Shown here piece by piece: positions 51,521 to 61,306 of a DNA stretch of 64,000 bases. The stretch covers positions 186,001 to 250,000 of the forward strand of contig JAEUTP010000027.1 of NCBI GenBank assembly GCA_016787705.1, read 5' to 3'. Below the pieces are notes generated by a model. It saw only the letters and a program-made list of their open reading frames with translations. It had not been told where the DNA came from and ran no database searches. The translations under genes were made by a program, and so were the position numbers. Origin of the DNA: Bacteroidia bacterium (GTDB taxonomy: Bacteria; Bacteroidota; Bacteroidia; B-17B0; Aurantibacillaceae). How positions within the stretch are numbered: the first letter of the stretch is position 1; every line of letters starts with the position of its first letter.

Positions 51521-52834
51521 TTAAATTAAATTTCCATAAAGATCAAAATCACTGGCTTCGGTAATTTTTACATTTGCAAAATCACCAATACGCACATACG
51601 TATCACCAACAGCTTTTACCAAAACTTCATTATCTACATCCGGACTATCAAATTCCGTTCTGCCAATAAAAAAATCTCCTTCTTTCCTGTCAAATAAAAC
51701 TTTATAAGTTTTACCAATTTTATCCTGGTTTAATTTGTAAGATATTTCCTGCTGTACAGCCATTACTGCATCTGCGCGTTTACGTTTTACTTTTTCCGAA
51801 ACGTCATCTTTTAATAAATGCGCATGTGTATTTTCTTCATGTGAGTAAGTGAATATACCTAAACGTTCAAATTTAGTATCTTCCACCCAGCGCAGCATTT
51901 CTTCATGATCTTTCTCTGTTTCGCCCGGGTAACCAGCAATAAGCGTAGTGCGAATGGCAATGCCGGGCACTTTATCACGAATTTTATTTACAACATCGAT
52001 TGTTTTTTGCTTGGTAATACCACGGCGCATGCTTGTTAACATATTGTCGCTAATGTGCTGCAGGGGCATATCTAAATATTTTGTTACATTTTTTTTAGCA
52101 TTCATCACATCCAAAACTTCCATCGGAAAACCGCTGGGAAAAGCATAATGCAAGCGTAACCAGTCAATCCCTTCTACATCACTTAATTTATCTAATAACG
52201 CGGCTAATTCACGCTTTTTATAAATATCTAATCCGTAATAAGTAAGATCTTGCGCTATTAATAATAATTCTTTTGTGCCCTTACCGGCAAGGGTTTTAGC
52301 CCGGTTAACCAACTCATCCATTTCAACGCTTACATGTTTGCCGCGCATTAAAGGTATAGCACAAAAGCTGCAAGGCCTATCGCAACCCTCACTTATTTTA
52401 AAATAAGCATAGTGTTGTGGTGTTGTCAATAAACGTTCGCCAACTAATTCGTGCTTATAATCTGCTTTAAGTGTTTTTAAGATCTTAGGTAATTCACGTG
52501 TGCCAAAATAAGCATCAACTTCAGGTATCTCTACTTCAAGATCTTTTTTATAGCGCTCGCTTAAGCAGCCGGTAACATATACTTTTTCAACGGCGCCTTC
52601 TTTTTTCGCCTCTACATAGCGTAAAATAGTATCAATGCTTTCCTGCTTTGCATTATCAACAAAACCGCAGGTGTTAATAATTACAATTTGATGGTCATCG
52701 CCTTCGCCCTCATGTTCTACATCAAATTTATTGGCTTTAAGCTGCCCCATTAATACTTCGCTATCTACAAGATTTTTGCTGCAGCCAAGCGTTACTACGT
52801 TTACTTTATTCTTTTTTAAGGTTTTGGTTTTCAT
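51521..52834 (-). CDS. rimO: Ribosomal protein S12 methylthiotransferase RimO
   Basis: A radical-SAM enzyme that methylthiolates the conserved Asp of ribosomal protein S12. The 437 residues match the family. Three N-terminal UPF0004 Cys (Cys18 in TLGCSKN, Cys56, Cys90) hold one Fe-S cluster; CDRPCSFC (Cys151, 155, 158) holds the radical-SAM cluster. A TRAM domain closes the chain (VLFDRKEGDFFIGRTEFDSPDVDNEVLV). ATG 52834 was chosen because the alternative GTG at 52843 lies within the -7 promoter box. Leader is very short. Confidence 0.95.
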   Translation of the reverse strand: MKTKTLKKNKVNVVTLGCSKNLVDSEVLMGQLKANKFDVEHEGEGDDHQIVIINTCGFVDNAKQESIDTILRYVEAKKEGAVEKVYVTGCLSERYKKDLEVEIPEVDAYFGTRELPKILKTLKADYKHELVGERLLTTPQHYAYFKISEGCDRPCSFCAIPLMRGKHVSVEMDELVNRAKTLAGKGTKELLLIAQDLTYYGLDIYKKRELAALLDKLSDVEGIDWLRLHYAFPSGFPMEVLDVMNAKKNVTKYLDMPLQHISDNMLTSMRRGITKQKTIDVVNKIRDKVPGIAIRTTLIAGYPGETEKDHEEMLRWVEDTKFERLGIFTYSHEENTHAHLLKDDVSEKVKRKRADAVMAVQQEISYKLNQDKIGKTYKVLFDRKEGDFFIGRTEFDSPDVDNEVLVKAVGDTYVRIGDFANVKITEASDFDLYGNLI

Positions 52835-52842
52835 TATTGGCA

Positions 52843-52850
52843 CAAAGATA
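52843..52850 (-). promoter_or_regulatory. Candidate -7 box for rimO
   Basis: TATCTTTG on the minus strand matches TAnnTTTG just before the ATG at 52834, implying a nearly leaderless transcript. No TTTG at the ideal distance. Confidence 0.45.
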
Positions 52851-52945
52851 CCAAATTGTGGGTATTTTATGAGGCCAAAAGTTGCCTAATTTCGCAAAAG
52901 ACCATATTAAAAGCGTTTTTAATATAATTTAATCGTTAATCGTTT

Positions 52946-54916
52946 ATGAATAGAGTAAGCTTACCTTTATATTTCAGATCCATACTGCTAATCCTGATTT
53001 TTACATTGCAGGGCACCGGCTTTGTTTTTTCACAAAATAAGATAGATTCTCTTCTTTCAGCCTTAAAAACGGCAAAAAAAGATACCAATAAAGTGTTGCT
53101 TTTAAACGAAATATGCGCCGCTTATTTTACACAGGATAAAGAAAAGACCATTCAATACAACGCAGAAGCTCTAGCCTTAGCAAAGGAGTTACGATTTTTA
53201 AATGGCGAGGCCAAGGCTACCAATAACCTGGGCATTTTGTTACAAAAAAATGGTGATTATGATTCTTCGCTGGTTATTCAGCTAAAAGCCCTTGACCTAT
53301 ACAAACAATTAAAAAATAAAAAAGGGATAGCAAAAACCTACGGTGATATTTGTATTGTTTATTGGAGAAAATCTGAGTTTGCAAAAGCGCTCGATATGCA
53401 GTTAAGAGCTCTTAGGTTGTATGAAGAAATAAAAGACCAGAAAGGTATTGGCTATAGTTATAATATGATCGGCATCATTTATAAGAATCTTGATAAGCCT
53501 GATGAGGCACTAAGGTATTATTTAAGATCTGTAGATATACGGAAGTATACCGATGAGCGGGGGCTTGCCTCTACCTATCAGAATATTGGCAATGTTTACA
53601 AACATAAAAAAAATGAAGATTCTGCCATGTACTATTATGCACATTCGCTTGCGCTTCATAAAAAATATGGTAACGTAAGCAGCGAGGCAATGGTAACATC
53701 CAGCATGGGCGATCTGAAATTTGAATTTAGAAAATTTAAAGAAGCAAAAGAATATTACTTATTATGTCTCAATATTGATAAGGATGTGGTTGATTCAAAT
53801 ACACTGGCAACTACTTATATAAATATAGGTAATGCCTATTCGGCTTTAAGAGATTTTAAAACAGGCGAAGAGTATATAAATAAAGGCCTTGGTATATTAA
53901 ATAAGCTGGGAGATAAGGAAGGAGTGATGTCTGCTTACGAAATGCTGGCCTATTTATTTCAGGAGGCCGGTAATGATAAACAGGCTTTATCCTACCGTAT
54001 AGCATACCAGGAAATGAAAGACAGTATTATGAGTAATAAGGAAAAGCAGCAGATAGCAGAATTACAAACGAAATACGAGGTAGAAAAAAAGGATCTGGAA
54101 CTGGCAAAGAACAAAGCGGAAATAGAAGCAAAAGAAAAAGAAAATTTTATAAAAAACAGTATTATTGTTTCTATAATTATTTTGGTTGTATTGTTAGCTA
54201 TTATTGCATCGGTTATATACCGAAAAAAACAGGTTGAGCAAAAAGCAATATTGAACGAAGAACTTTCAAAACAAAAAGATATTCGCTCAAAAGCAGTAAT
54301 CGAGGCCGAAGAAAAAGAACGAATTCGTATCGCAAAAGATCTTCATGATGGTGTTGGACAATTGCTTTCTGCCGCAAAATTAAATTTAAGCAGTCTTGAA
54401 AGTAAATTAAAGATCAGCGATAAAGAACAGGATATTGCCTTAAAAAATGCTATGAGTCTTGTTGATGATTCGGTAAAAGAAGTAAGAACAGTTTCGCATA
54501 ACATGATGCCAAATACACTACTGAAATTGGGATTAGCAAGTGCAGTGAAAGAATTTATTACCAAGATACAGGGCATGCCCAACTTAAAAGTAAACCTTGA
54601 AATAGTTGGAATGGATAACAGGCTGGAGCAGGAAAAAGAAACAGTGCTTTACAGGGTGATACAGGAAATTGTAGCAAACATAATAAAGCATGCAAAAGCA
54701 AGCGAATTAACATTACAGTTAATAAGAGATGAAAAAGAACTATCGATTATTATTGAAGATAATGGAGTAGGTTTTGATACATCTAAAATAAACTCGTTTG
54801 AAGGTATTGGATTAAAGAATATTATTTCGAGAATAGAATTCATAAACGGTTCTGTACATTTTGATTCTACACAAGGCAAGGGAACCAACGTAATTGTTGA
54901 AGTTCCTGTTACTTAA
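52946..54916 (+). CDS. TPR sensor histidine kinase (HisKA_3), copy 1
   Basis: A 656-residue membrane kinase. Signal peptide 1-29 (ending FVFSQ), about seven TPR repeats (~60-370), coiled coil, membrane helix ~404-426, coiled coil, HisKA_3 dimerisation domain with the phospho-acceptor in IAKDLHDGVGQLLS (~463-476), and HATPase_c (N-box near 565, DNGVGFD near 604, GIGLKNI near 620). Output is likely a LuxR-type regulator such as the one at 5896, though none is adjacent. A close paralogue follows after 51 bases. Confidence 0.93.
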   Translation: MNRVSLPLYFRSILLILIFTLQGTGFVFSQNKIDSLLSALKTAKKDTNKVLLLNEICAAYFTQDKEKTIQYNAEALALAKELRFLNGEAKATNNLGILLQKNGDYDSSLVIQLKALDLYKQLKNKKGIAKTYGDICIVYWRKSEFAKALDMQLRALRLYEEIKDQKGIGYSYNMIGIIYKNLDKPDEALRYYLRSVDIRKYTDERGLASTYQNIGNVYKHKKNEDSAMYYYAHSLALHKKYGNVSSEAMVTSSMGDLKFEFRKFKEAKEYYLLCLNIDKDVVDSNTLATTYINIGNAYSALRDFKTGEEYINKGLGILNKLGDKEGVMSAYEMLAYLFQEAGNDKQALSYRIAYQEMKDSIMSNKEKQQIAELQTKYEVEKKDLELAKNKAEIEAKEKENFIKNSIIVSIIILVVLLAIIASVIYRKKQVEQKAILNEELSKQKDIRSKAVIEAEEKERIRIAKDLHDGVGQLLSAAKLNLSSLESKLKISDKEQDIALKNAMSLVDDSVKEVRTVSHNMMPNTLLKLGLASAVKEFITKIQGMPNLKVNLEIVGMDNRLEQEKETVLYRVIQEIVANIIKHAKASELTLQLIRDEKELSIIIEDNGVGFDTSKINSFEGIGLKNIISRIEFINGSVHFDSTQGKGTNVIVEVPVT

Positions 54917-54967
54917 AATGAAATAAATTTTTTTAAGCAAAGCCATTGTATTATATTTAAATATAAT

Positions 54968-56911
54968 ATGAAGACCGCGAAAATTATTTCGTTTTTAGTA
55001 CTGCTTTTTTTTGCAGGAAGATCCTTTTCGCAGGATAAAAAATATATCGATAGTTTAACCGCGCTCACAACTTCAAAAGTTGACTCCATTCGCTTTAATG
55101 CCTATACTTTTTTATCATGGAGTTTAAAAGAAACTCATAAAACACTTGCGTTTAAATACGCTACCATGCTTTTAAATGAAGCAACAGCAGCAAAAAATTC
55201 AAAATGGATAGTTCGTGCCTTAAGCGATCTGGGTAGTATTCATCTTTTTAAAGGTGAGATAGCCAAAGCTTTGGAATATGCAGAAAAGGCCGTTGTAGTT
55301 GCCCGTAAAGAAGCTAATAAAAAAGACCTGGCCGGCGCACTTGTAAATCTGGCGAGTATTAAAGGTCACGATAACAAGTATGATGACGCACTTGAGCTTG
55401 AATTAGAAGCATTGAAGTTATATGAGGAGCTTAAAAAAAATTATTACATAGCCTTTACATGTAACAGTATTGCGTCGGTTTACAATAGCATTGGTAATTA
55501 TAGTATGAGCAATAATTATTTAAATAAAGCTATTGCCATTAATAAAACCAGGCCCGATATTATGGCAATAACCCTTGGTATGATGGGCGATAATTTTAAA
55601 AGCCTTAATAAAAATGATTCGGCTATTTATTTTTACAAAGAGGCAAAAAAAATATTTGAAAAAGCCGGCGATCAAAGCGGTTTTTCAACTGCTTGTAATA
55701 ATTTAGGTGTTGTTTATCAAAGCATTCATGATCTTAAAAATGCAGAATTGCAATATAAAGAATCTATTAAGCGTAGTAAAGAGTTTGAAAGTTTGGAAAC
55801 ATTATCTTTTGCTGAAATAAGCCTGGCAAGCCTTTATACTGAAAAAGGAAATTATAAAGAAGCTGAAATATTATTATTAAATTCATTGGATAGGGCAAAA
55901 AAATTAGGAAGCGGTGAAACAGAACTCAATGCCTATCGATACCTTACCCAACTTTATATTCATAAAAAAGAACCTGAAAAGGCAATGCTTTATTTTGATA
56001 AGCATACTGCTATGAAAGATTCTGTTTTTACAAAAGATGTTGCCTCGCGTTTTTCTGAAGCGCAAACAAAATTTGATGTAGAAAAAAAGGACCTTGAATT
56101 AGCAAAAAATAAAGCAGAACTAGAAGCCCGCGAAAAACAGAATTTTAATAAGAATATAGTTATTTTTTCAATTATTGCTTTGTTGTTATTATCTGTAATA
56201 CTTGGCGTTATAATCTATCGAAAAAAACAGTTGCAGCAGCAGGCAAAATTGAATGCGGAGATCGCTTCACAAAAAGAGATCCGCTCAAAAGCAATTATTG
56301 AAGCAGAGGAAAAGGAACGCCGTCGTATTGCCCAGGATCTGCATGATGGTGTTGGACAAATTTTATCGGCCGCAAAATTAAATTTAAGCGGTTTACAATC
56401 ACAGATTGATTTAAGTAATAATAAGCAAAAAGAAGCTTTTATAACCGCTTTGGATCTTATAGATGATTCAGTAAAAGAGGTTAGAACAGTTTCGCATAAC
56501 ATGATGCCAAATACGCTTATTAAGTTAGGTTTGGCCAGCGCTATAAAAGAATTTATTACAAAGATACAGGGAACTCCGAATTTAAAAGTAAATTTAGAGA
56601 TAGTTGGTTTGACAGCAAGAATCGAGCAGGAAAAAGAAACTGTGCTTTACCGGATAATCCAGGAAGTGGTATCTAATATCATTAAACACGCAAAGGCAAC
56701 CGAAATAAGTTTACAGTTAATAAAACATGAAAAAGAGCTCTCAATAATAATTGAAGATAACGGTTTGGGTTTTGATACAAAAAAAATAAACGAATTTGAT
56801 GGAATTGGCTTAAAAAATATAATTTCGAGAATTGAATTTATAAATGGAACAGTTAATTTTGATTCGACTTTAAATAAAGGAACAACAGTAATAATAGAAG
56901 TGCAGGTATAA
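54968..56911 (+). CDS. TPR sensor histidine kinase (HisKA_3), copy 2
   Basis: A 647-residue paralogue of the preceding kinase. Signal peptide 1-21 (ending RSFSQ), TPR region (~60-360), membrane helix near 396-418, HisKA_3 motif IAQDLHDGVGQILS (~452-465), and HATPase_c with DNGLGFD and GIGLKNI. Kinase halves of the two proteins are very similar, including a near-identical EVRTVSHNMMPNTL segment, while the TPR halves diverge, suggesting duplication followed by change of sensing specificity. Its TAA overlaps the ATG of the K+ channel gene (TAATG). Confidence 0.93.
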   Translation: MKTAKIISFLVLLFFAGRSFSQDKKYIDSLTALTTSKVDSIRFNAYTFLSWSLKETHKTLAFKYATMLLNEATAAKNSKWIVRALSDLGSIHLFKGEIAKALEYAEKAVVVARKEANKKDLAGALVNLASIKGHDNKYDDALELELEALKLYEELKKNYYIAFTCNSIASVYNSIGNYSMSNNYLNKAIAINKTRPDIMAITLGMMGDNFKSLNKNDSAIYFYKEAKKIFEKAGDQSGFSTACNNLGVVYQSIHDLKNAELQYKESIKRSKEFESLETLSFAEISLASLYTEKGNYKEAEILLLNSLDRAKKLGSGETELNAYRYLTQLYIHKKEPEKAMLYFDKHTAMKDSVFTKDVASRFSEAQTKFDVEKKDLELAKNKAELEAREKQNFNKNIVIFSIIALLLLSVILGVIIYRKKQLQQQAKLNAEIASQKEIRSKAIIEAEEKERRRIAQDLHDGVGQILSAAKLNLSGLQSQIDLSNNKQKEAFITALDLIDDSVKEVRTVSHNMMPNTLIKLGLASAIKEFITKIQGTPNLKVNLEIVGLTARIEQEKETVLYRIIQEVVSNIIKHAKATEISLQLIKHEKELSIIIEDNGLGFDTKKINEFDGIGLKNIISRIEFINGTVNFDSTLNKGTTVIIEVQV

Positions 56912-57924
56912 TGAGGTTTTTTAAAGAGTATTTCAGGTTTATGATACCAATATATTTATTGGTTGCTCTCATTGTCATTGGCACTATTGGTTACATAATC
57001 ATAGATGGTTATACTTTGCTAAATGCTTTTTACATGACCATTATTACTATTGCAACTGTTGGCTATGGTGAGGTAGAGCCATTATCGGTTGCGGGTAAAA
57101 TGTTTACTTCCTTTTTAATTATAACAAGTTTTATTACATTTGCTTATGCCGTATCATCTATTACCAAATTTATTGTAGATGGCGAGCTCAATGTATTCTT
57201 TAAAAACAAACGTTTGAACGCAGCAGTAGAAAAATTAAACGATCATGTGATCATTTGCGGTTATGGCCGTAATGGCAAACAGGCTGCGCAAATTTTAAAG
57301 AAGCATGATAAACGTTTTGTTGTAATTGAAGATGATGAAAAAGTTACATCGGGGGTTAATCACCGGTTTTCAGAATTGGTTTTAAAAGGTGACGCTACAC
57401 AAGATGAAGTGCTTTTAAAAGCAGGTATTTTAAAAGCAAAAGCTTTAATTACAACTTTACCAACCGATGCTGCTAATGTTTTTATTGTATTAACAGCGAG
57501 AAATTTAAATCCAAAATTAACCATAATTTCACGCGCCAGTGATGATGGAAGTGATACTAAATTAAAAATTGCCGGTGCCGATAATGTAATCATGCCTGAT
57601 AAAGTGGGAGGTGCACATATGGCCAGCTTAGTAATGAAACCCGATGTGATGGAATTTTTAGATCTTATTACTGCGCAAAGGGCGGATAGTATCAATTTGG
57701 AAGAGATCTCATTTGATTCCATCTCTGATTCTTTAAAAAATAAAACGTTAAAGGATCTTGAAATAAGAAATAAAAGTGGTGCAAATATTATTGGCTTTAA
57801 AACCGTTTCGGGCGATTATATCGTGAATCCAAGCGCCGATACACAGATAATCCCTCAATCAAAGATATTCGTTTTAGGTGCGCCTGACCAGATCAAGAAA
57901 CTAAAGGAGATTTTAGTGGAGTAG
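56911..57924 (+). CDS. Two-helix K+ channel with RCK (TrkA-N) domains
   Basis: A 337-residue channel subunit. Two membrane helices surround a pore loop with selectivity filter ATVGYGE (residues ~47-53), in the style of MthK/Kch. The cytosolic part has a Rossmann RCK domain (VIICGYGRNGKQ near residue 113, FVVIEDDE, GDATQDEVL) and a TrkA-C-like end. Ligand-gated by nucleotide or ion in related channels. Its start overlaps the stop of the second histidine kinase gene, so the two are probably translated together. Whether the kinase senses an effect of K+ flux or simply shares the transcript is unknown. Confidence 0.93.
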   Translation: MRFFKEYFRFMIPIYLLVALIVIGTIGYIIIDGYTLLNAFYMTIITIATVGYGEVEPLSVAGKMFTSFLIITSFITFAYAVSSITKFIVDGELNVFFKNKRLNAAVEKLNDHVIICGYGRNGKQAAQILKKHDKRFVVIEDDEKVTSGVNHRFSELVLKGDATQDEVLLKAGILKAKALITTLPTDAANVFIVLTARNLNPKLTIISRASDDGSDTKLKIAGADNVIMPDKVGGAHMASLVMKPDVMEFLDLITAQRADSINLEEISFDSISDSLKNKTLKDLEIRNKSGANIIGFKTVSGDYIVNPSADTQIIPQSKIFVLGAPDQIKKLKEILVE

Positions 57925-57933
57925 CATCATAGG

Positions 57934-58002
57934 ATTGAACTCAGATGACGCAGATTTTACAGATCTAACCCAGATCAAAAAACAGTGCAAATCCGTTTAA
58001 AC
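57934..58002. repeat. Repeat-like segment between K+ channel and priA genes
   Basis: The stretch contains CAGATGACGCAGATTTTACAG, AGATCTAACCCAGATCAAAA and a final ATCCGTTTAAACG, with recurring CAGAT units. It is of the type known to me as a dispersed intergenic segment in Bacteroidota; no other copy is seen here. Confidence 0.4.
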
Positions 58003-58029
58003 GTCAAATCCATGTTCAATCACGAAATG

Positions 58030-60570
58030 CTAAACCGGATCAACATCAATAGCTATCCTGTACTTCCAGTCTTTAAAATTATTTTGCAGATCATTCAACG
58101 CATTAAAAATAATTTGACGTATACTTAAGGTAGTTTCTTTTTTAGAAGTTTTAATTAGAATGCGTTTGTAATACTGATTCTTGATCCTTGATATCAAAGG
58201 AAATTCAGGCCCTAATAAATTCTCGTTAAAAGTTGGTTTTAACAATAAAAATAACTCGTTAGCTAAATGATTTACTTCATTCACATCTTTAGAAATAACA
58301 TTTATTTCGAACAAACGAGAAAAAGGAGGGTAATTAAATTGTTGCCTTTCAGCTAAGGTATCCGCAAAAAAGTTTTTTATTTTATTTCCTGAAACATAAT
58401 TAATTACATGGTGTTGTGGTTGTGTAGTTTGAATAAACACTTTTCCTTTCTCTTTATCCCTGCCTGCACGACCTTTAACCTGTGTCATTAATTGAAACGC
58501 TTTTTCAAAAGATCTGAAATCAGGAAAATTTAAAATAGAATCTGCATTTAAAACGCCAACAACGCTTACATTATTAAAGTCCAAACCTTTTGTAACCATT
58601 TGCGTACCTATTAAAATATCAATGTTACCTCCTTCAAAATCATCTATTAATTGTTTGTAGGCATATTTACTGCGTGTGCTGTCAAGATCCATGCGTGCTA
58701 CTTTTGCCTTCGGAAAAAGCACTTCAATATCTTCTTCAATTTTTTCGGTACCCATACCTTTGTATTGAAGGTTATTGCTGCCGCATGCTGAACATGTTTT
58801 TGGCGGTGCAATAGAGTAGCCACAATAATGACAGGTTAATTTTTGAGAGTGTTTATGGTAGATCAACGATACATCGCATTGTACGCAATGCGGCACATGG
58901 CCACATTGTTTGCACTCTGTATAAGGTGCAAAGCCCCTGCGATTTTGAAATAAAATTACCTGTTGTTTTTTTGAAAGCGCATTTTCAATGGCATTAAATA
59001 AAGGTGGTGTTAAACAGGCCTTCATTTGGTTAGAGCGTTCAAAGAAATTCATATCACAAATTTCAATGTTTGTACCACCACTTTCAACATATTGCGTATT
59101 TAATTCAACCAAAGTATATTTTGATTGAGAAGCATTGTAAAAACTTTCAACCGAAGGTGTAGCACTTCCTAATAAAACAGGTGCTTTATGAAGTGTTGCT
59201 AAATATAAAGCTGAGTCTCTTGCATTATAACGTGGAGAAGGATCGTGTTGTTTAAATGAATTATCGTGTTCTTCATCTACAATTATCAATCCTAAATTAT
59301 TAAATGGCAAAAACAAACAAGAACGTGCTCCCAAAATTATCTTATATTGTTTTTCGTTTCTTGTTTCTTGTTCCTTAACAGGTATGTCTTGCGTTCTGAG
59401 TTCTTTGTCTTTTGTTCCTGCAAGCAGGATGTTATTCCATATCTCAACTCTTTCGTTCTCGCTAAAACGTGAATGATAAACACCAACATTCTCGCCAAAT
59501 ACGGCTCTTAAGCGTGTTATTAATTGTGTTGTTAAAGCAATTTCAGGAATTAAAAATAAAACTTGTTTGCCTTCTTTTATAGTGTCTTTTATTAATTGAA
59601 TGTAGATCTCAGTTTTGCCGCTTCCTGTAACACCGTGTAACAGAACAGGCTTGTTTTCTTTAAATCCTTCTTTTGTTTTCTCGTAAGCTTGCTGTTGAAT
59701 ATTACTTAATGCTTTAATAGTGTTATTGCTTTTTTCAAATAATAAACGGCCAACCTCAAACTGTTCTTCTATAAATACTTGTTTTTTTACAAGAGCTGAA
59801 ATAGCAGCAGTTTCAACCTTTTTAGCAAGTTCTGTTTTTTTTATCCAGCCATTTGTAACAACTTCTTTATTTTTTTGTAATTGCAAAAAATAAATCAAAG
59901 CCTCCGCCTGTTTAAATGCCTTTTTCTCAATCTGATCTAACGCCTCACTTAGTAATTTTTCATCCTTATATTTTTCATCCAAACGAATAAATGAAACTAA
60001 TTTTGGCTTGTATTTATCTTTTACATCTTCATAAACAATGATGGCTCTTTTTTTTATTAAGGTATTAATAATGCCTTGTGCTGATTTTTGCTTTAAAAGC
60101 TGCGCTACATCGTCAAAGCTTAAATTAGGTGTTGCATGAAGGGTTTCAATTAAAAAATGCTCTTTATCGTTAAAATAAGTATGGTCAATTTCCTCAAAAT
60201 TAAATTCTGGATTTAATTGTACATGTGAAGTGCTGCTTAATTTTAAGCCAGATGGCAAAGCAGCATTCATTACCTCGCCGGGATTGGCGCAATAATAAAA
60301 TGAGATCCAGTCCCAGAACTTTAATTGTGTTTCGTTTACAATTGAGTGCTCGTCTAAAATGGTATCAATGTATTTTGCCTGGTATTCTTTTGGCGCATTA
60401 GAATGGATCTTGTATATAATGCCTGTATAGATTTTTGTTTTGCCAAACTGTACCAAAACGCGTTTGCCAATTTCAACAGCTTCATTTAATTCTTTAGGAA
60501 CCCTGTAAGTGTATTTATTTGGTACACTTAAAGGTACAATAACATCTGCAAATAATGTATCGTTTTGCAT
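58030..60570 (-). CDS. priA: Primosomal helicase PriA with in-frame insert
   Basis: A 3'-to-5' DNA helicase that restarts stalled forks. The 846 residues include the N-terminal 3'BD domain (DVIVPLSVPNKYTYRVP), Walker A GVTGSGKTE, Walker B VDEEHD, and the zinc modules CKQCGHVPHCVQC and CHYC...CSACG. Residues ~385-408, between the RVEIWNNILLA motif and YKIILGARSCLFLPF, are an extra Lys/Glu/Gln-rich stretch (GTKDKELRTQD to NEKQ) absent from typical PriA and encoded by repeat-like DNA (59347-59418). The frame is kept, so the enzyme should remain functional. Its ATG overlaps the stop of the ZIP gene (TAATG). Confidence 0.95.
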   Translation of the reverse strand: MQNDTLFADVIVPLSVPNKYTYRVPKELNEAVEIGKRVLVQFGKTKIYTGIIYKIHSNAPKEYQAKYIDTILDEHSIVNETQLKFWDWISFYYCANPGEVMNAALPSGLKLSSTSHVQLNPEFNFEEIDHTYFNDKEHFLIETLHATPNLSFDDVAQLLKQKSAQGIINTLIKKRAIIVYEDVKDKYKPKLVSFIRLDEKYKDEKLLSEALDQIEKKAFKQAEALIYFLQLQKNKEVVTNGWIKKTELAKKVETAAISALVKKQVFIEEQFEVGRLLFEKSNNTIKALSNIQQQAYEKTKEGFKENKPVLLHGVTGSGKTEIYIQLIKDTIKEGKQVLFLIPEIALTTQLITRLRAVFGENVGVYHSRFSENERVEIWNNILLAGTKDKELRTQDIPVKEQETRNEKQYKIILGARSCLFLPFNNLGLIIVDEEHDNSFKQHDPSPRYNARDSALYLATLHKAPVLLGSATPSVESFYNASQSKYTLVELNTQYVESGGTNIEICDMNFFERSNQMKACLTPPLFNAIENALSKKQQVILFQNRRGFAPYTECKQCGHVPHCVQCDVSLIYHKHSQKLTCHYCGYSIAPPKTCSACGSNNLQYKGMGTEKIEEDIEVLFPKAKVARMDLDSTRSKYAYKQLIDDFEGGNIDILIGTQMVTKGLDFNNVSVVGVLNADSILNFPDFRSFEKAFQLMTQVKGRAGRDKEKGKVFIQTTQPQHHVINYVSGNKIKNFFADTLAERQQFNYPPFSRLFEINVISKDVNEVNHLANELFLLLKPTFNENLLGPEFPLISRIKNQYYKRILIKTSKKETTLSIRQIIFNALNDLQNNFKDWKYRIAIDVDPV
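59347..59418. repeat. 72-bp repeat-like insert inside priA
   Basis: On the coding strand it reads as AAAGACAAAGAACTCAGAAC followed by AACAAGAAACAAGAAAC-type units, very A-rich and internally repetitive. Length is exactly 24 codons. It interrupts a conserved helicase segment. Confidence 0.6.
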
Positions 60571-61301
60571 TAACTGATAAGGTAAGCTAAAATTATTCCG
60601 CAGGCCATCATCAATACTTTTGTTTTATTATATTTATGATGCTCACTTGTTTCAAACAAAATAGCGGTTGAAATGTGTAAGAAGATACCAATAACAATTG
60701 CAAATGCAATTTGACTATACGTTTGGTAATTGTTTAAGCCAAAAGTTTGTAATACATAACTTGTAAAATAACCGAATGGTGTCATTATAGAAAAGAGCAG
60801 GAGCAAGCCCCATTTTTTTGAATTTTTTGATTCATGTTCTTTTAATAAAGAAACAAAAGCTATAGTAATTGGAATGTTGTGCAGTGCAAGGCCTAATATC
60901 AATTGGTTGTTTATTGTAGAGGTTTGATCGGCCTTTAAATTATAAATAGGCAAACCTTCTAAAAACGAGTGAAGTAATAAACCAATGATAATGCCTTTCG
61001 GTAAATGGTTTTTACATTCACTGCTGTGCAAATGTACATGTCCATGTTCAATACCTGTACTAAAAGTATCTATTAATAACTGAATACAAAAGCCCAACAC
61101 AATAAACAGGCCCATTTGCTTTACATTACCAAGTTCAAACGCTTCGGGCAGTAAGTGAATGATGGAAAGTGCAAATAGATATGCAGCGCTAAACGCAAGT
61201 AATAAACGTAAATTAATTTGATTGATTTTTATTTGCAAAGCAATGCCCCCGGCTAAAACAATGGGTGCTATTAAACAAATTATGGAAAGAATAGGATTCA
61301 A
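60570..61301 (-). CDS. ZIP-family divalent metal transporter
   Basis: A 243-residue inner-membrane transporter with eight predicted helices. Metal-site motifs are seen: HLLPEAFELG in an early helix, LALHNIPITIAF (HNxPxG-like) and LLHSFLEGL (HxxxEG-like) in helices 4-5. A His-rich loop (EHGHVHLHSSE, residues ~88-98) probably binds Zn2+ or a similar ion. The family imports or moves Zn2+, Fe2+ or Mn2+. Sits between the methyltransferase gene (5-base gap) and priA (overlap TAATG), forming a three-gene run whose members have unrelated roles. Confidence 0.9.
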   Translation of the reverse strand: MNPILSIICLIAPIVLAGGIALQIKINQINLRLLLAFSAAYLFALSIIHLLPEAFELGNVKQMGLFIVLGFCIQLLIDTFSTGIEHGHVHLHSSECKNHLPKGIIIGLLLHSFLEGLPIYNLKADQTSTINNQLILGLALHNIPITIAFVSLLKEHESKNSKKWGLLLLFSIMTPFGYFTSYVLQTFGLNNYQTYSQIAFAIVIGIFLHISTAILFETSEHHKYNKTKVLMMACGIILAYLIS

Positions 61302-61306
61302 TTTTT

